Assembly (NCBI RefSeq): GCF_001431295.2
Contig: NZ_LKAJ02000001.1
Coordinates: 992,001-1,056,000, forward strand
Reading direction: 5' to 3'
Source: Candidatus Berkiella aquae
Lineage (GTDB): Bacteria; Pseudomonadota; Gammaproteobacteria; Berkiellales; Berkiellaceae
DNA length: 64,000 nt
The notes beneath the pieces are model-generated. The model was not told the DNA's origin. It saw nothing but the letters and a program-made list of their open reading frames with translations, and did not search any database. Numbering within the stretch: the stretch's first letter is position 1; each line of letters opens with the position of its first letter. This document shows positions 38,888-46,695 of the stretch, piece by piece. The position numbers and the translations under genes are program-made.

Positions 38888-39360
38888 TGCAGAAACGAAC
38901 GGTAGAAATCGCCGTTGGCTTCTTTTTCCTACTGGGAATATTAGCATTTAGCATGTTAGCGATACAGGTTAGCGGTTTAACTAAATTTTACAATGTTGAA
39001 AAAGGTTATAACATAACCGCAGATTTTGAAAACATTGGTGGGTTAAAACCAAGGGCGCGCGTTACTATTGCCGGGGTTGCCGTTGGACGCGTCGTTGCGA
39101 TCAACTACGATCCTAAAGATTATGTTGCGCGGGTTTCAATCCTCGTTGACAATAAAGTTAATAATATACCAGACGATACTACGGCCAGCATTTTAACTTC
39201 GGGTCTATTGGGCGATAATTATATTGGTTTGACCCCTGGGTTTAGTGAAACCTATTACAAAGAGGGTGATCATATTCCAGTAGAGAACACGAGTAAGGCA
39301 GTTGTCTTAGAAGAATTGGTATCCAAATTTTTATCAAGCCAAGCAAGTGGCTTAAAATAA
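38887..39360 (+). CDS. mlaD: Phospholipid transport MCE-domain protein MlaD
   Basis: MlaD forms a hexameric periplasmic ring over MlaE through its MCE domain. The 157-residue protein has one N-terminal membrane helix (IAVGFFFLLGILAFSMLAI), then the MCE core (YNITADFENIGGLKPRARVTI in parts, AGVAVGRVVAI, TASILTSGLLGDNYIGLTPG). Its ATG shares one base with the mlaE stop. Confidence 0.95.
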   Translation: MQKRTVEIAVGFFFLLGILAFSMLAIQVSGLTKFYNVEKGYNITADFENIGGLKPRARVTIAGVAVGRVVAINYDPKDYVARVSILVDNKVNNIPDDTTASILTSGLLGDNYIGLTPGFSETYYKEGDHIPVENTSKAVVLEELVSKFLSSQASGLK

Positions 39361-39376
39361 ACTCGAAGGGAACATT

Positions 39377-39994
39377 ATGCGTTCAATGGTTCGTCATTTA
39401 TATCTTGTTTTTGTTCTGTTTTTTGCGGTGAGCACAACCTTATTTGCTGAAGAGCCTGATGTCTTATTGCAGCGTGTTACAAAGCAAATGATAGATTCAT
39501 TGCGTCAAAATGATAAAGACCTCCAACAACACCCTGAAAAAATTTATGACATCATTGAAAAGATATTAGTCCCTCATATCGATTGGATTGCGATGTCTCG
39601 TTGGGTGGTTGGTCGCAATGCTTGGCAAAGTGCTAGCGACGACCAGAAGAAACGGTTTGTCAAAGAATTCAAAGATCTTCTTATTCGCACTTATGCAAGT
39701 ACCTTGCGGGCTTATAACAACCAGACGATTGATTATTTGCCGATACGAGGGGGTACCCAAGGCAAACCACGAGTACTTGTTTCCAGCCTTATAAAAGAAC
39801 CAGGACGCGAGCCCATTCGAGTGACTTACCGCCTTGTGAATAACAATAACGCTTGGCAAGTGTATGATATTGCCATTGAAGGGGTTAGTTTATTAAAAGG
39901 CTTCCAGTCACAGTTTGCTACTGAAATTCAGCAAAACGGTTTAGAAAAACTCATTCAACATTTGCGTGAGCACAATGAAAAACCTCTTCAGTGA
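39377..39994 (+). CDS. mlaC: Phospholipid-binding periplasmic protein MlaC
   Basis: MlaC shuttles phospholipids between MlaA and MlaD. The 205-residue product has a signal peptide (LYLVFVLFFAVSTTLFAEE), then VPHIDWIAMSRWVVGRNAW, KRFVKEFKDLLIRTYASTL and WQVYDIAIEGVSLLKGFQSQF, all typical of the family. The Shine-Dalgarno GAAGGGA lies 6 bases before the start. The 3' end overlaps mlaB. Confidence 0.95.
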   Translation: MRSMVRHLYLVFVLFFAVSTTLFAEEPDVLLQRVTKQMIDSLRQNDKDLQQHPEKIYDIIEKILVPHIDWIAMSRWVVGRNAWQSASDDQKKRFVKEFKDLLIRTYASTLRAYNNQTIDYLPIRGGTQGKPRVLVSSLIKEPGREPIRVTYRLVNNNNAWQVYDIAIEGVSLLKGFQSQFATEIQQNGLEKLIQHLREHNEKPLQ

Positions 39995-40295
39995 AAAAGA
40001 CATTACCGTCGAATTTTTCAATAATGAATTGTTAGTGAAAGGTCCATTAACACAAGACACCGTGGTCGCTGCGATAGATCGCAGCGAGCCACTTATCCCC
40101 AATGAACAATCAGTGACAATCAACTTAAGTGAAGTGAGAGATTGTGACAGTGCGAGTCTTGCCTTTATCATGGCATTATTACGAATTGGTAAAGCAAAGA
40201 AGTCATCAATGCAGTTATTGCACCTTCCAAAAGAAATGCTTGATTTAGCAACCGTTAGCGGATTAAATGGATTTTTACCCTTAAAAGATAAGTAA
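39975..40295 (+). CDS. mlaB: STAS-domain protein MlaB
   Basis: MlaB is the small cytoplasmic STAS subunit that stabilises MlaF. The product, about 106 residues, has the STAS pattern NELLVKGPLTQDTV, VTINLSEVRDCDSASLAFIM (the conserved DSxxL), and a final helix. ATG 39975 is chosen; GTG 39966 would add three residues. It overlaps mlaC by 20 bases. Confidence 0.88.
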   Translation: MKNLFSEKDITVEFFNNELLVKGPLTQDTVVAAIDRSEPLIPNEQSVTINLSEVRDCDSASLAFIMALLRIGKAKKSSMQLLHLPKEMLDLATVSGLNGFLPLKDK

Positions 40296-40298
40296 ACC

Positions 40299-42140
40299 AT
40301 GTACATACTTTATTGTTTGCTTTTATGGGTGTTGGTCTATTTTTTGCCTGGTTTGGCACTGTTTCCCCGGCTCATTTGTTCGCCTTTAACGGCTTTTGCG
40401 ACGCCTATAGTCAGCGTCGGTATTATTTATAGTGTCACTTCTTTACTGATTGCAATGGGCTTATTAGTAACACCTGTTGTCATTATCGTTGCGGTAGGTT
40501 TTGGTATTGTTGGTATTGCAAGAATCAAAACAGCCGTTTCGCAAAACTGGCTGTGGACTAAAAAAGATGCTTTGGTCTATGGCATGCATGCCATTTTATT
40601 GTTGCCTTATTTTATCAAATTAGGGACACACGGTTTTGATAGAGGCGATGAAATTTACAGTTGGAATTTTTGGGCAATTCAACATTATTTTCTAGAAACT
40701 ATCGATTTCTCTCATACCGGTGCACCATATCCACAACTGTTTCCTAAATTATTGGCTTTTTGTTATCACTTGGTGGGTAATATTGATCTGCAATTGCCTG
40801 TCAAAGCCACTTTAATCATTTTCCCTTGGACCATGTTATGCGCTATTGCCACTGTTTGGCGAATGCGCATGGGACAACTGAATGGCATTTATGTATTGGC
40901 TTTAATTTATGTCTTATGGGGCGTTAACCTCGGCCAATTCTTTGATGATGGTTATGCTGATCCTGTCATGACAAGCGCTTTAATTGTTTCCATGGTGTTG
41001 TTTTGGCAAAGCCAACAAAAAGCGTTATTGGGCTATTTCCCAGCCAATATGCAAATGAGTCCCACCTTATGGGTTGGATTAAGTGTATTGTGTGCCATGG
41101 TTGCGGCACATACCAAACAACCGGCCTTATTATATGCCATGTTTTCTCTACCATTATTGCTGTGGCAAAATCGTGCATGGCGCTGGCTTGCGATTCTTTC
41201 TCTTATTGGTGGTTTGTATTGGGTTTTGGGTGAGGGACGACAATTTCATCAAAACAAAGGTGTTATCTGGTTATCTTTAGCGAATCGCGATCTTTTCAGC
41301 CAGTTAGGTTATGCCATTAATAAATATTTTATTCAGCAGCCGTTATTATTTTTACTCTTTTTTGTGGCATGGTGGACAAGCAGGCGCGACAAAATCCTGC
41401 GCCAATTGACCTTACTATTTATGCTCCCTAGCCTGTGTTGCTGGTTTCTCTTCGGTGCTTATCAACTTCGTTTAGGGCAACATCTCATAGCAGGTGCTTT
41501 CTTTTTATTAGCAGCCGGTGGTATTCACATTGAATCTCGATGGTTCAATGGGCGTTTATGGCGTCGATGGTTAGACTGGTATCAGTTAAAACAAAAGCAG
41601 TTATTGGTTGCGATATTAGGATTGAGTGTCTGCGTCAGTGCATTGCTGTTTGCGCGCGAAGTGTGGTTAGTAAAAGGTGGGATCAGTTTATATGCGGGAG
41701 GGCGTCAAAGCCTACATCGCTATTTTGCTAAAGATACCGATTATGTGTACAACACTATCTATTCGGATTCAGAACTGCTGTTATGGGTGCCTTCGCGGTA
41801 TCTTTACGGTTTGTTCTATAAGCATACAAAACTAACAACACCAGATTACCTTTATTACGGTACTTATAATTACGCCACCTTAATTGATGAATTGCAGCGT
41901 AAGCTACCAGACTATGTTTTTACCGTTAGCCAAGATATTATCGATGGCCCTGCTTCACAATTATTAGCAGAAGTTGTCAATGAATGCCCAAGCGCCTTTT
42001 CACAAGTGGCGGGTCCTTACAATAGATTCAGTTTTGTTACTTATAAAGTAGATAAAAATGTTCTTGTACGAGATCAATGTTTGCTTACTTTGGCGGAACA
42101 GCAATCTTTTGAATACGCCAAGCTTGCCCAAATAGAATAA
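40299..42140 (+). CDS. Large polytopic membrane protein, possibly a GT-C-type glycosyltransferase
   Basis: The 613-residue protein has about ten to twelve hydrophobic helices spread over residues 1-450, followed by a soluble C-terminal part of roughly 150 residues. An acidic loop after the early helices (GFDRGDEIYSWNFWA) and a second one (FFDDGYADPVM) recall the catalytic loops of GT-C glycosyltransferases that use lipid-linked sugars, but no family signature is certain. It begins 3 bases after mlaB and therefore sits within the usually contiguous mlaB-ibaG-murA string. A role in envelope polysaccharide is suggested by context only. Confidence 0.75.
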   Translation: MYILYCLLLWVLVYFLPGLALFPRLICSPLTAFATPIVSVGIIYSVTSLLIAMGLLVTPVVIIVAVGFGIVGIARIKTAVSQNWLWTKKDALVYGMHAILLLPYFIKLGTHGFDRGDEIYSWNFWAIQHYFLETIDFSHTGAPYPQLFPKLLAFCYHLVGNIDLQLPVKATLIIFPWTMLCAIATVWRMRMGQLNGIYVLALIYVLWGVNLGQFFDDGYADPVMTSALIVSMVLFWQSQQKALLGYFPANMQMSPTLWVGLSVLCAMVAAHTKQPALLYAMFSLPLLLWQNRAWRWLAILSLIGGLYWVLGEGRQFHQNKGVIWLSLANRDLFSQLGYAINKYFIQQPLLFLLFFVAWWTSRRDKILRQLTLLFMLPSLCCWFLFGAYQLRLGQHLIAGAFFLLAAGGIHIESRWFNGRLWRRWLDWYQLKQKQLLVAILGLSVCVSALLFAREVWLVKGGISLYAGGRQSLHRYFAKDTDYVYNTIYSDSELLLWVPSRYLYGLFYKHTKLTTPDYLYYGTYNYATLIDELQRKLPDYVFTVSQDIIDGPASQLLAEVVNECPSAFSQVAGPYNRFSFVTYKVDKNVLVRDQCLLTLAEQQSFEYAKLAQIE

Positions 42141-42163
42141 ATAATCCCCCATTGGTTTATTTT

Positions 42164-42190
42164 AATCTCTTCTTATGAGGAGATTTACTG
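42164..42190 (+). terminator. Weak hairpin after the membrane-protein gene
   Basis: AATCTC (42164-42169) pairs with GAGATT (42180-42185), followed by TACTG. The T tract is poor, so termination is doubtful. Confidence 0.25.
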
Positions 42191-42269
42191 AGAATTGCTG
42201 GAATCGTTTCTAGAATTCACACGCTAAGTCGGTTAAAATTTGCGGTCAGTAACGCAATAAGTGAAAGCC

Positions 42270-42512
42270 ATGCATCCAGAAGATATCCAGAAAATGATTC
42301 AAAGTAAATTGCCAAACTCAACTGTTGAAGTAACAGGCGATGGGCGACATTTTGAAGCCATAGTCGTGTGTGCTCAGTTTGAAGGCATGGGGTTACTGGC
42401 AAGGCAACGCGCAGTCTATGGTACCCTTGATGATCATATTCACAATGGCAATATTCACGCTTTATCCATTAAAGCCAAAACACCCGCTGAATGGGAAAGT
42501 GAAAAAAAATAA
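42270..42512 (+). CDS. ibaG: BolA family protein IbaG
   Basis: IbaG/YrbA is a BolA-fold protein that works with monothiol glutaredoxin in Fe-S handling and acid stress. The product of about 80 residues has VEVTGDGRHFEAIVV, a RQRAVYGTLDDHI segment and the ending IHALSIKAKTPAEWE, diagnostic of IbaG rather than BolA. The start is ATG 42270 or GTG 42261. It lies 12 bases before murA, as in E. coli. Confidence 0.92.
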   Translation: MHPEDIQKMIQSKLPNSTVEVTGDGRHFEAIVVCAQFEGMGLLARQRAVYGTLDDHIHNGNIHALSIKAKTPAEWESEKK

Positions 42513-43787
<1,275 letters not shown>

Positions 43788-43789
43788 TC

Positions 43790-43918
43790 AAAAATCCCCC
43801 GCTCGCTTAAAAGCGAGCCGCCCCCTTTTATTCAAAGGGGGCGAGCAGAAACTTCTTTTGAAATCGCCCCCTTTGAATAAAAGGGGGCAGCTCATGAAAT
43901 GAGCGGGGGATTTTTATC
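43790..43918. repeat. Palindromic dispersed repeat, copy 2
   Basis: The architecture matches copy 1: AAAAATCCCCCGCTCGC at the left, GAGCGGGGGATTTTTAT at the right, and two inward hairpin arms GCCCCCTTT(T/G)A... flanking a short spacer that differs from copy 1. It lies directly after murA and ahead of a co-directional hydrolase gene, so it may also terminate murA transcripts. Confidence 0.88.
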
Positions 43919-43955
43919 CGAATGTTCATAACAATAACTTGCATATGACAAAAAC

Positions 43956-44615
43956 ATGACCCTAATCAAAAACCCTCAAACCTTTCCTGACAAAGAAGCC
44001 CATTTTCTTATCGATGGCCCCGCAGGCCAATTAGAAGTTTTAACCACATTGCCAGAAACGCAACCAATGGGCGTTGGCGTGATTTGCCATCCTCATCCGC
44101 TACACCAAGGCACAATGAATAATAAAGTGGTGCATACCTTAAGTAAGGCTTTTGCTAAAAAAGACTTAGCAACTGTGCGCTTTAATTATCGTGGTGTGGG
44201 TCAAAGTGAGGGCACTTTCGGTAATTCAATTGGTGAAGTGGCTGATTTAATGGCCGTTCTACAATGGGTAGATAAAGTATTAGATAAGCCAACCTTATGG
44301 CTGGCAGGGTTTTCTTTTGGTGCTTATATTGCAGCAATGGGGGCAACCCAACATGCTTGCCAACAGTTATATAGCATTGCACCTGCAGTCAATCATCAAC
44401 CCTATGATGAATTACCGGCCATTACTTGTCCGTGGGTGATTATTCAAGGAGAGCAAGATGAGGTGATCTCACCTCAAGTAGTTTATGATTGGTATGCGCA
44501 CCACGCACAACCAAACATGCAATTATTTAAAATGCCTGAAACATCCCATTTCTTTCATGGGCATTTAATTACGTTGCGTGAAACTGTCGAAAACCATTTA
44601 GTTACGCCAGCATGA
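43956..44615 (+). CDS. Alpha/beta hydrolase (dienelactone-hydrolase-like/YfhR-like)
   Basis: The 219-residue protein has the alpha/beta fold order: VICHPHPLHQGTMNNKVV with the HPHP oxyanion region, FNYRGVGQSEGTFG, the nucleophile elbow GFSFGAY, IQGEQDEVISPQ carrying the acid, and TSHFFHGHL carrying the His. The HPHP...RGVGxSEG pattern is that of a widespread small hydrolase family of unknown substrate. Its stop overlaps the zapE start. Confidence 0.9.
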   Translation: MTLIKNPQTFPDKEAHFLIDGPAGQLEVLTTLPETQPMGVGVICHPHPLHQGTMNNKVVHTLSKAFAKKDLATVRFNYRGVGQSEGTFGNSIGEVADLMAVLQWVDKVLDKPTLWLAGFSFGAYIAAMGATQHACQQLYSIAPAVNHQPYDELPAITCPWVIIQGEQDEVISPQVVYDWYAHHAQPNMQLFKMPETSHFFHGHLITLRETVENHLVTPA

Positions 44616-45709
44616 TGACCCCATTAGCCTGGTACGAAGCGAAAATTCAATCAGGCAAATTAGTCAGCGATCCTTTTCAGCATAAAATTGTCTTACAGTT
44701 TGACCAATTATATAAAGCATTGTTGGCAAAGCAACGATTATGGCCGCGTATCAAAAACCATTTTTATCGATTATTCAAGCTTGAGCAAGAACCCACAAAA
44801 GGTATTTATTTATGGGGCAGTGTGGGGCGTGGTAAAACATTTTTGATGGATGCGTTTTTTCATTTGTTACCTTTTCAGCAAAAAGAGCGATATCATTTTC
44901 ATCGCTTCATGCAACATGTGCATGAAATGTTAAAAAAGTATCAAGGTAAAAGCGAGCCTTTATATCTGGTTGCCAAGGCATTTAAGGCACGGACCTCGAT
45001 TATTTGTTTTGATGAGTTTTATGTGAATGATATTGTGGATGCCATGATTTTATCCGAATTATTTCGGCATTTATTTGCCTTAGGGATCACTTTGGTTGCG
45101 ACCAGTAATATTAAACCTGACGATCTCTATCCAAATGGTTTGCAACGTGAAAAATTTCTTCCCGCCATTTCTCTGATTAAGCAGCATACCCAGATTATTT
45201 CGATGGATGGCAGCACAGATTACCGTATGCAATATTTATCCAATGCGCAGCTTTATCAATATCCAGCAGATGCACTATCAGAAAAAAAATTAATGATGCA
45301 TTTTCAACAATTAGCCTCAGAGAAAGTGGTTCAAGGTCAAAGCTTAACGATATTAGAACGAAAAATTCCAACCCAATGGCTTGCTGATAATATTGTGTGG
45401 TTTAAATTTAGTGATTTGTGCATAGGGCCTCGTAGTGCAATGGATTACATTCAAATTGCAAGCGAGTTTCAAACGGTTATCGTCAGTGGCGTGATGACAC
45501 TGACAGAAGAAAATGAAGATATTGCTAGACGCTTTATTGCATTGGTTGATGAATTTTATGATCACAAAGTGACGTTAATTCTTTCAGCGACAGTCCCTTT
45601 ATCGGCTTTGTATCAAGGTCGGCGATACCGAACAGATTTTCAGAGAACAATTAGTCGACTAACTGAAATGCAATCCCTGGATTATTTGCGAAAAGAACAT
45701 ATTCCCTGA
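44612..45709 (+). CDS. zapE: Cell division ATPase ZapE (AFG1 family)
   Basis: ZapE is an AFG1/LACE1-like ATPase that in E. coli acts at the Z ring under stress. The 365-residue product has Walker A GSVGRGKT (69-76), FHRFMQHVHEML, Walker B IICFDEFYVNDIVDAMIL, sensor TLVATSNIKPDDLYPNGLQR, and the family C-terminal region. It overlaps the hydrolase by 4 bases. Confidence 0.95.
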   Translation: MMTPLAWYEAKIQSGKLVSDPFQHKIVLQFDQLYKALLAKQRLWPRIKNHFYRLFKLEQEPTKGIYLWGSVGRGKTFLMDAFFHLLPFQQKERYHFHRFMQHVHEMLKKYQGKSEPLYLVAKAFKARTSIICFDEFYVNDIVDAMILSELFRHLFALGITLVATSNIKPDDLYPNGLQREKFLPAISLIKQHTQIISMDGSTDYRMQYLSNAQLYQYPADALSEKKLMMHFQQLASEKVVQGQSLTILERKIPTQWLADNIVWFKFSDLCIGPRSAMDYIQIASEFQTVIVSGVMTLTEENEDIARRFIALVDEFYDHKVTLILSATVPLSALYQGRRYRTDFQRTISRLTEMQSLDYLRKEHIP

Positions 45710-45716
45710 TTTTTTC

Positions 45717-45745
45717 TTGCTTCAAGTGAATAGATGTTTTAGGAT
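45717..45745 (+). promoter_or_regulatory. Candidate promoter for the double-glycine peptide pair
   Basis: TTGCTT (45717-45722) and TAGGAT (45740-45745) are spaced by 17 bases, about 40 bases upstream of the first peptide start. Both depart from consensus by two positions. Confidence 0.4.
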
Positions 45746-45782
45746 GCAGTTTGTTTGAAGGATTTCTAACATGGAGATGAAA

Positions 45783-45929
45783 ATGAAAGAACTTTTACAG
45801 GAAGAAACGCAATTCGTGAGTGGAGGCCATGAGCCTGGCGAACATTGTGATCACGATCATCACCATGATGAACAAGATAAATATCAAGGCGTCAGAGCCT
45901 ACCATTTTGATTTTTCAGATTGGTTTTAA
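45783..45929 (+). CDS. His/Asp-rich peptide with double-glycine leader
   Basis: The 48-residue product starts with the 15-residue leader MKELLQEETQFVSGG, which aligns without gaps with the leaders of the genes at 45962 and 62793. Cleavage after GG would release 33 residues holding seven His, nine acidic residues and one Cys (core HCDHDHHHDE), a composition expected to bind metal. ATG 45783 has GGAG 6 bases upstream; ATG 45771, with AAGGA at 8 bases, would add four residues. It precedes the next peptide gene by 32 bases and lies about 0.5 kb upstream of Fur-boxed feoAB. No known family was recognised; a peptidase-containing exporter is not in the window. Confidence 0.75.
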   Translation: MKELLQEETQFVSGGHEPGEHCDHDHHHDEQDKYQGVRAYHFDFSDWF

Positions 45930-45961
45930 ATTTAGATACTTTTGTAGTTTTGAGGTATACC

Positions 45962-46276
45962 ATGCGTGAACTTACATCTAATGAACTTGCCGCAGTCAAT
46001 GGTGGCCATGACGGCGCACATGAACATTCATATCAAAGTGAATTCTGGAATTCATTCTTACATTCTTCTGGTTTTGCAGCAGGGATCTTTTGGTCACCTT
46101 TTATGCCATTTATCATGGGCACAGCAGCGGTATTAGGTGCTTTTGGTAGTGCCGTTGGTTATCTCTTCTCCGGCGTTGCAAATGGTGCTAGCTACATAGC
46201 ACAGTCAACTTATTCGGCTGTTACTACAAAAACAACACCTGCTGTTACCTCTTTCTCTCCTGTAGAGTCAGTGTAG
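45962..46276 (+). CDS. Bacteriocin-like peptide with double-glycine leader
   Basis: The 104-residue product has the leader MRELTSNELAAVNGG. The 89-residue mature part begins with a His-rich HDGAHEHSYQSEF and continues with Gly/Ala-rich membrane-active-looking helices (AAGIFWSPFMPFIMGTAAV, GAFGSAVGYLFSGVANGA), ending in a Ser/Thr tail. This resembles class II bacteriocins/microcins. The start is ATG 45962 with GAGG at 7 bases; an upstream start at 45920 would destroy the leader. A strong terminator follows. No immunity protein was identified. Confidence 0.82.
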   Translation: MRELTSNELAAVNGGHDGAHEHSYQSEFWNSFLHSSGFAAGIFWSPFMPFIMGTAAVLGAFGSAVGYLFSGVANGASYIAQSTYSAVTTKTTPAVTSFSPVESV

Positions 46277-46282
46277 GCGCTT

Positions 46283-46320
46283 ATCTCCCTTAGCTGTTTT
46301 CAGCTAAGGGAGATTTCATT
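46283..46320 (+). terminator. Strong terminator after the double-glycine peptide pair
   Basis: A perfect 14-bp stem (46283-46296 with 46301-46314) closes a TTTT loop and is followed by TTCATTCT. It isolates the peptide genes from feoAB. Confidence 0.75.
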
Positions 46321-46334
46321 CTCGACTTGTAAAT

Positions 46335-46353
46335 GCAAATAATTATCATTAAT
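46335..46353 (-). promoter_or_regulatory. Fur box upstream of feoAB
   Basis: Read on the minus strand, the 19 bases ATTAATGATAATTATTTGC match the Fur consensus GATAATGATAATCATTATC at 14 positions, including an unbroken run of ten (TAATGATAAT). It lies about 43 bases before the feoA start, so iron repression of feoAB is likely. Confidence 0.7.
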
Positions 46354-46395
46354 ATTAAACCATTCTTTCTCTGATACCGCTCGAAGGTAATCAAA

Positions 46396-46695
46396 TTGCT
46401 AACTTTGAACACGGTTCCCATGGGCCAACCTGTGCGAGTGTTAAGATTTCATCAGCAATCGGCCGGATTTAGGCATAAATTATTGGCCATGGGCTTAACG
46501 CCTGGTGTTATCATAACCATTATTCGTGTAGCGCCGTTAGGCGATCCCATCCAGGTCAAATTACGTGGTTATACGCTGAGTTTACGTAAAAGAGAATGCC
46601 AACAGATAGAAGTTGAGGCTATCCATGGTTCGTCACAAGAGTGCGTCGCTACCCATCAAACCGCAGGCAACCATTGCGCTTGTCGGAAATCCTAA
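46396..46695 (+). CDS. feoA: Ferrous iron transport protein FeoA
   Basis: FeoA is the small SH3-like cytoplasmic partner of FeoB. The 99-residue product has VPMGQPVRVLRFH, FRHKLLAMGLTPGVIITIIR and LGDPIQVKLRGYTLSLRKRE, typical of the family, followed by an unusual Cys/His tail (CVATHQTAGNHCACRKS) encoded within the overlap with feoB. The TTG start at 46396 is supported by AAGG at 8 bases. Confidence 0.92.
   Translation: MLTLNTVPMGQPVRVLRFHQQSAGFRHKLLAMGLTPGVIITIIRVAPLGDPIQVKLRGYTLSLRKRECQQIEVEAIHGSSQECVATHQTAGNHCACRKS

Noticed and set aside
45920-45961. Upstream in-frame start for the 45962 peptide
   Set aside because: It would place fourteen residues before a textbook double-glycine leader; ATG 45962 has its own GAGG site.
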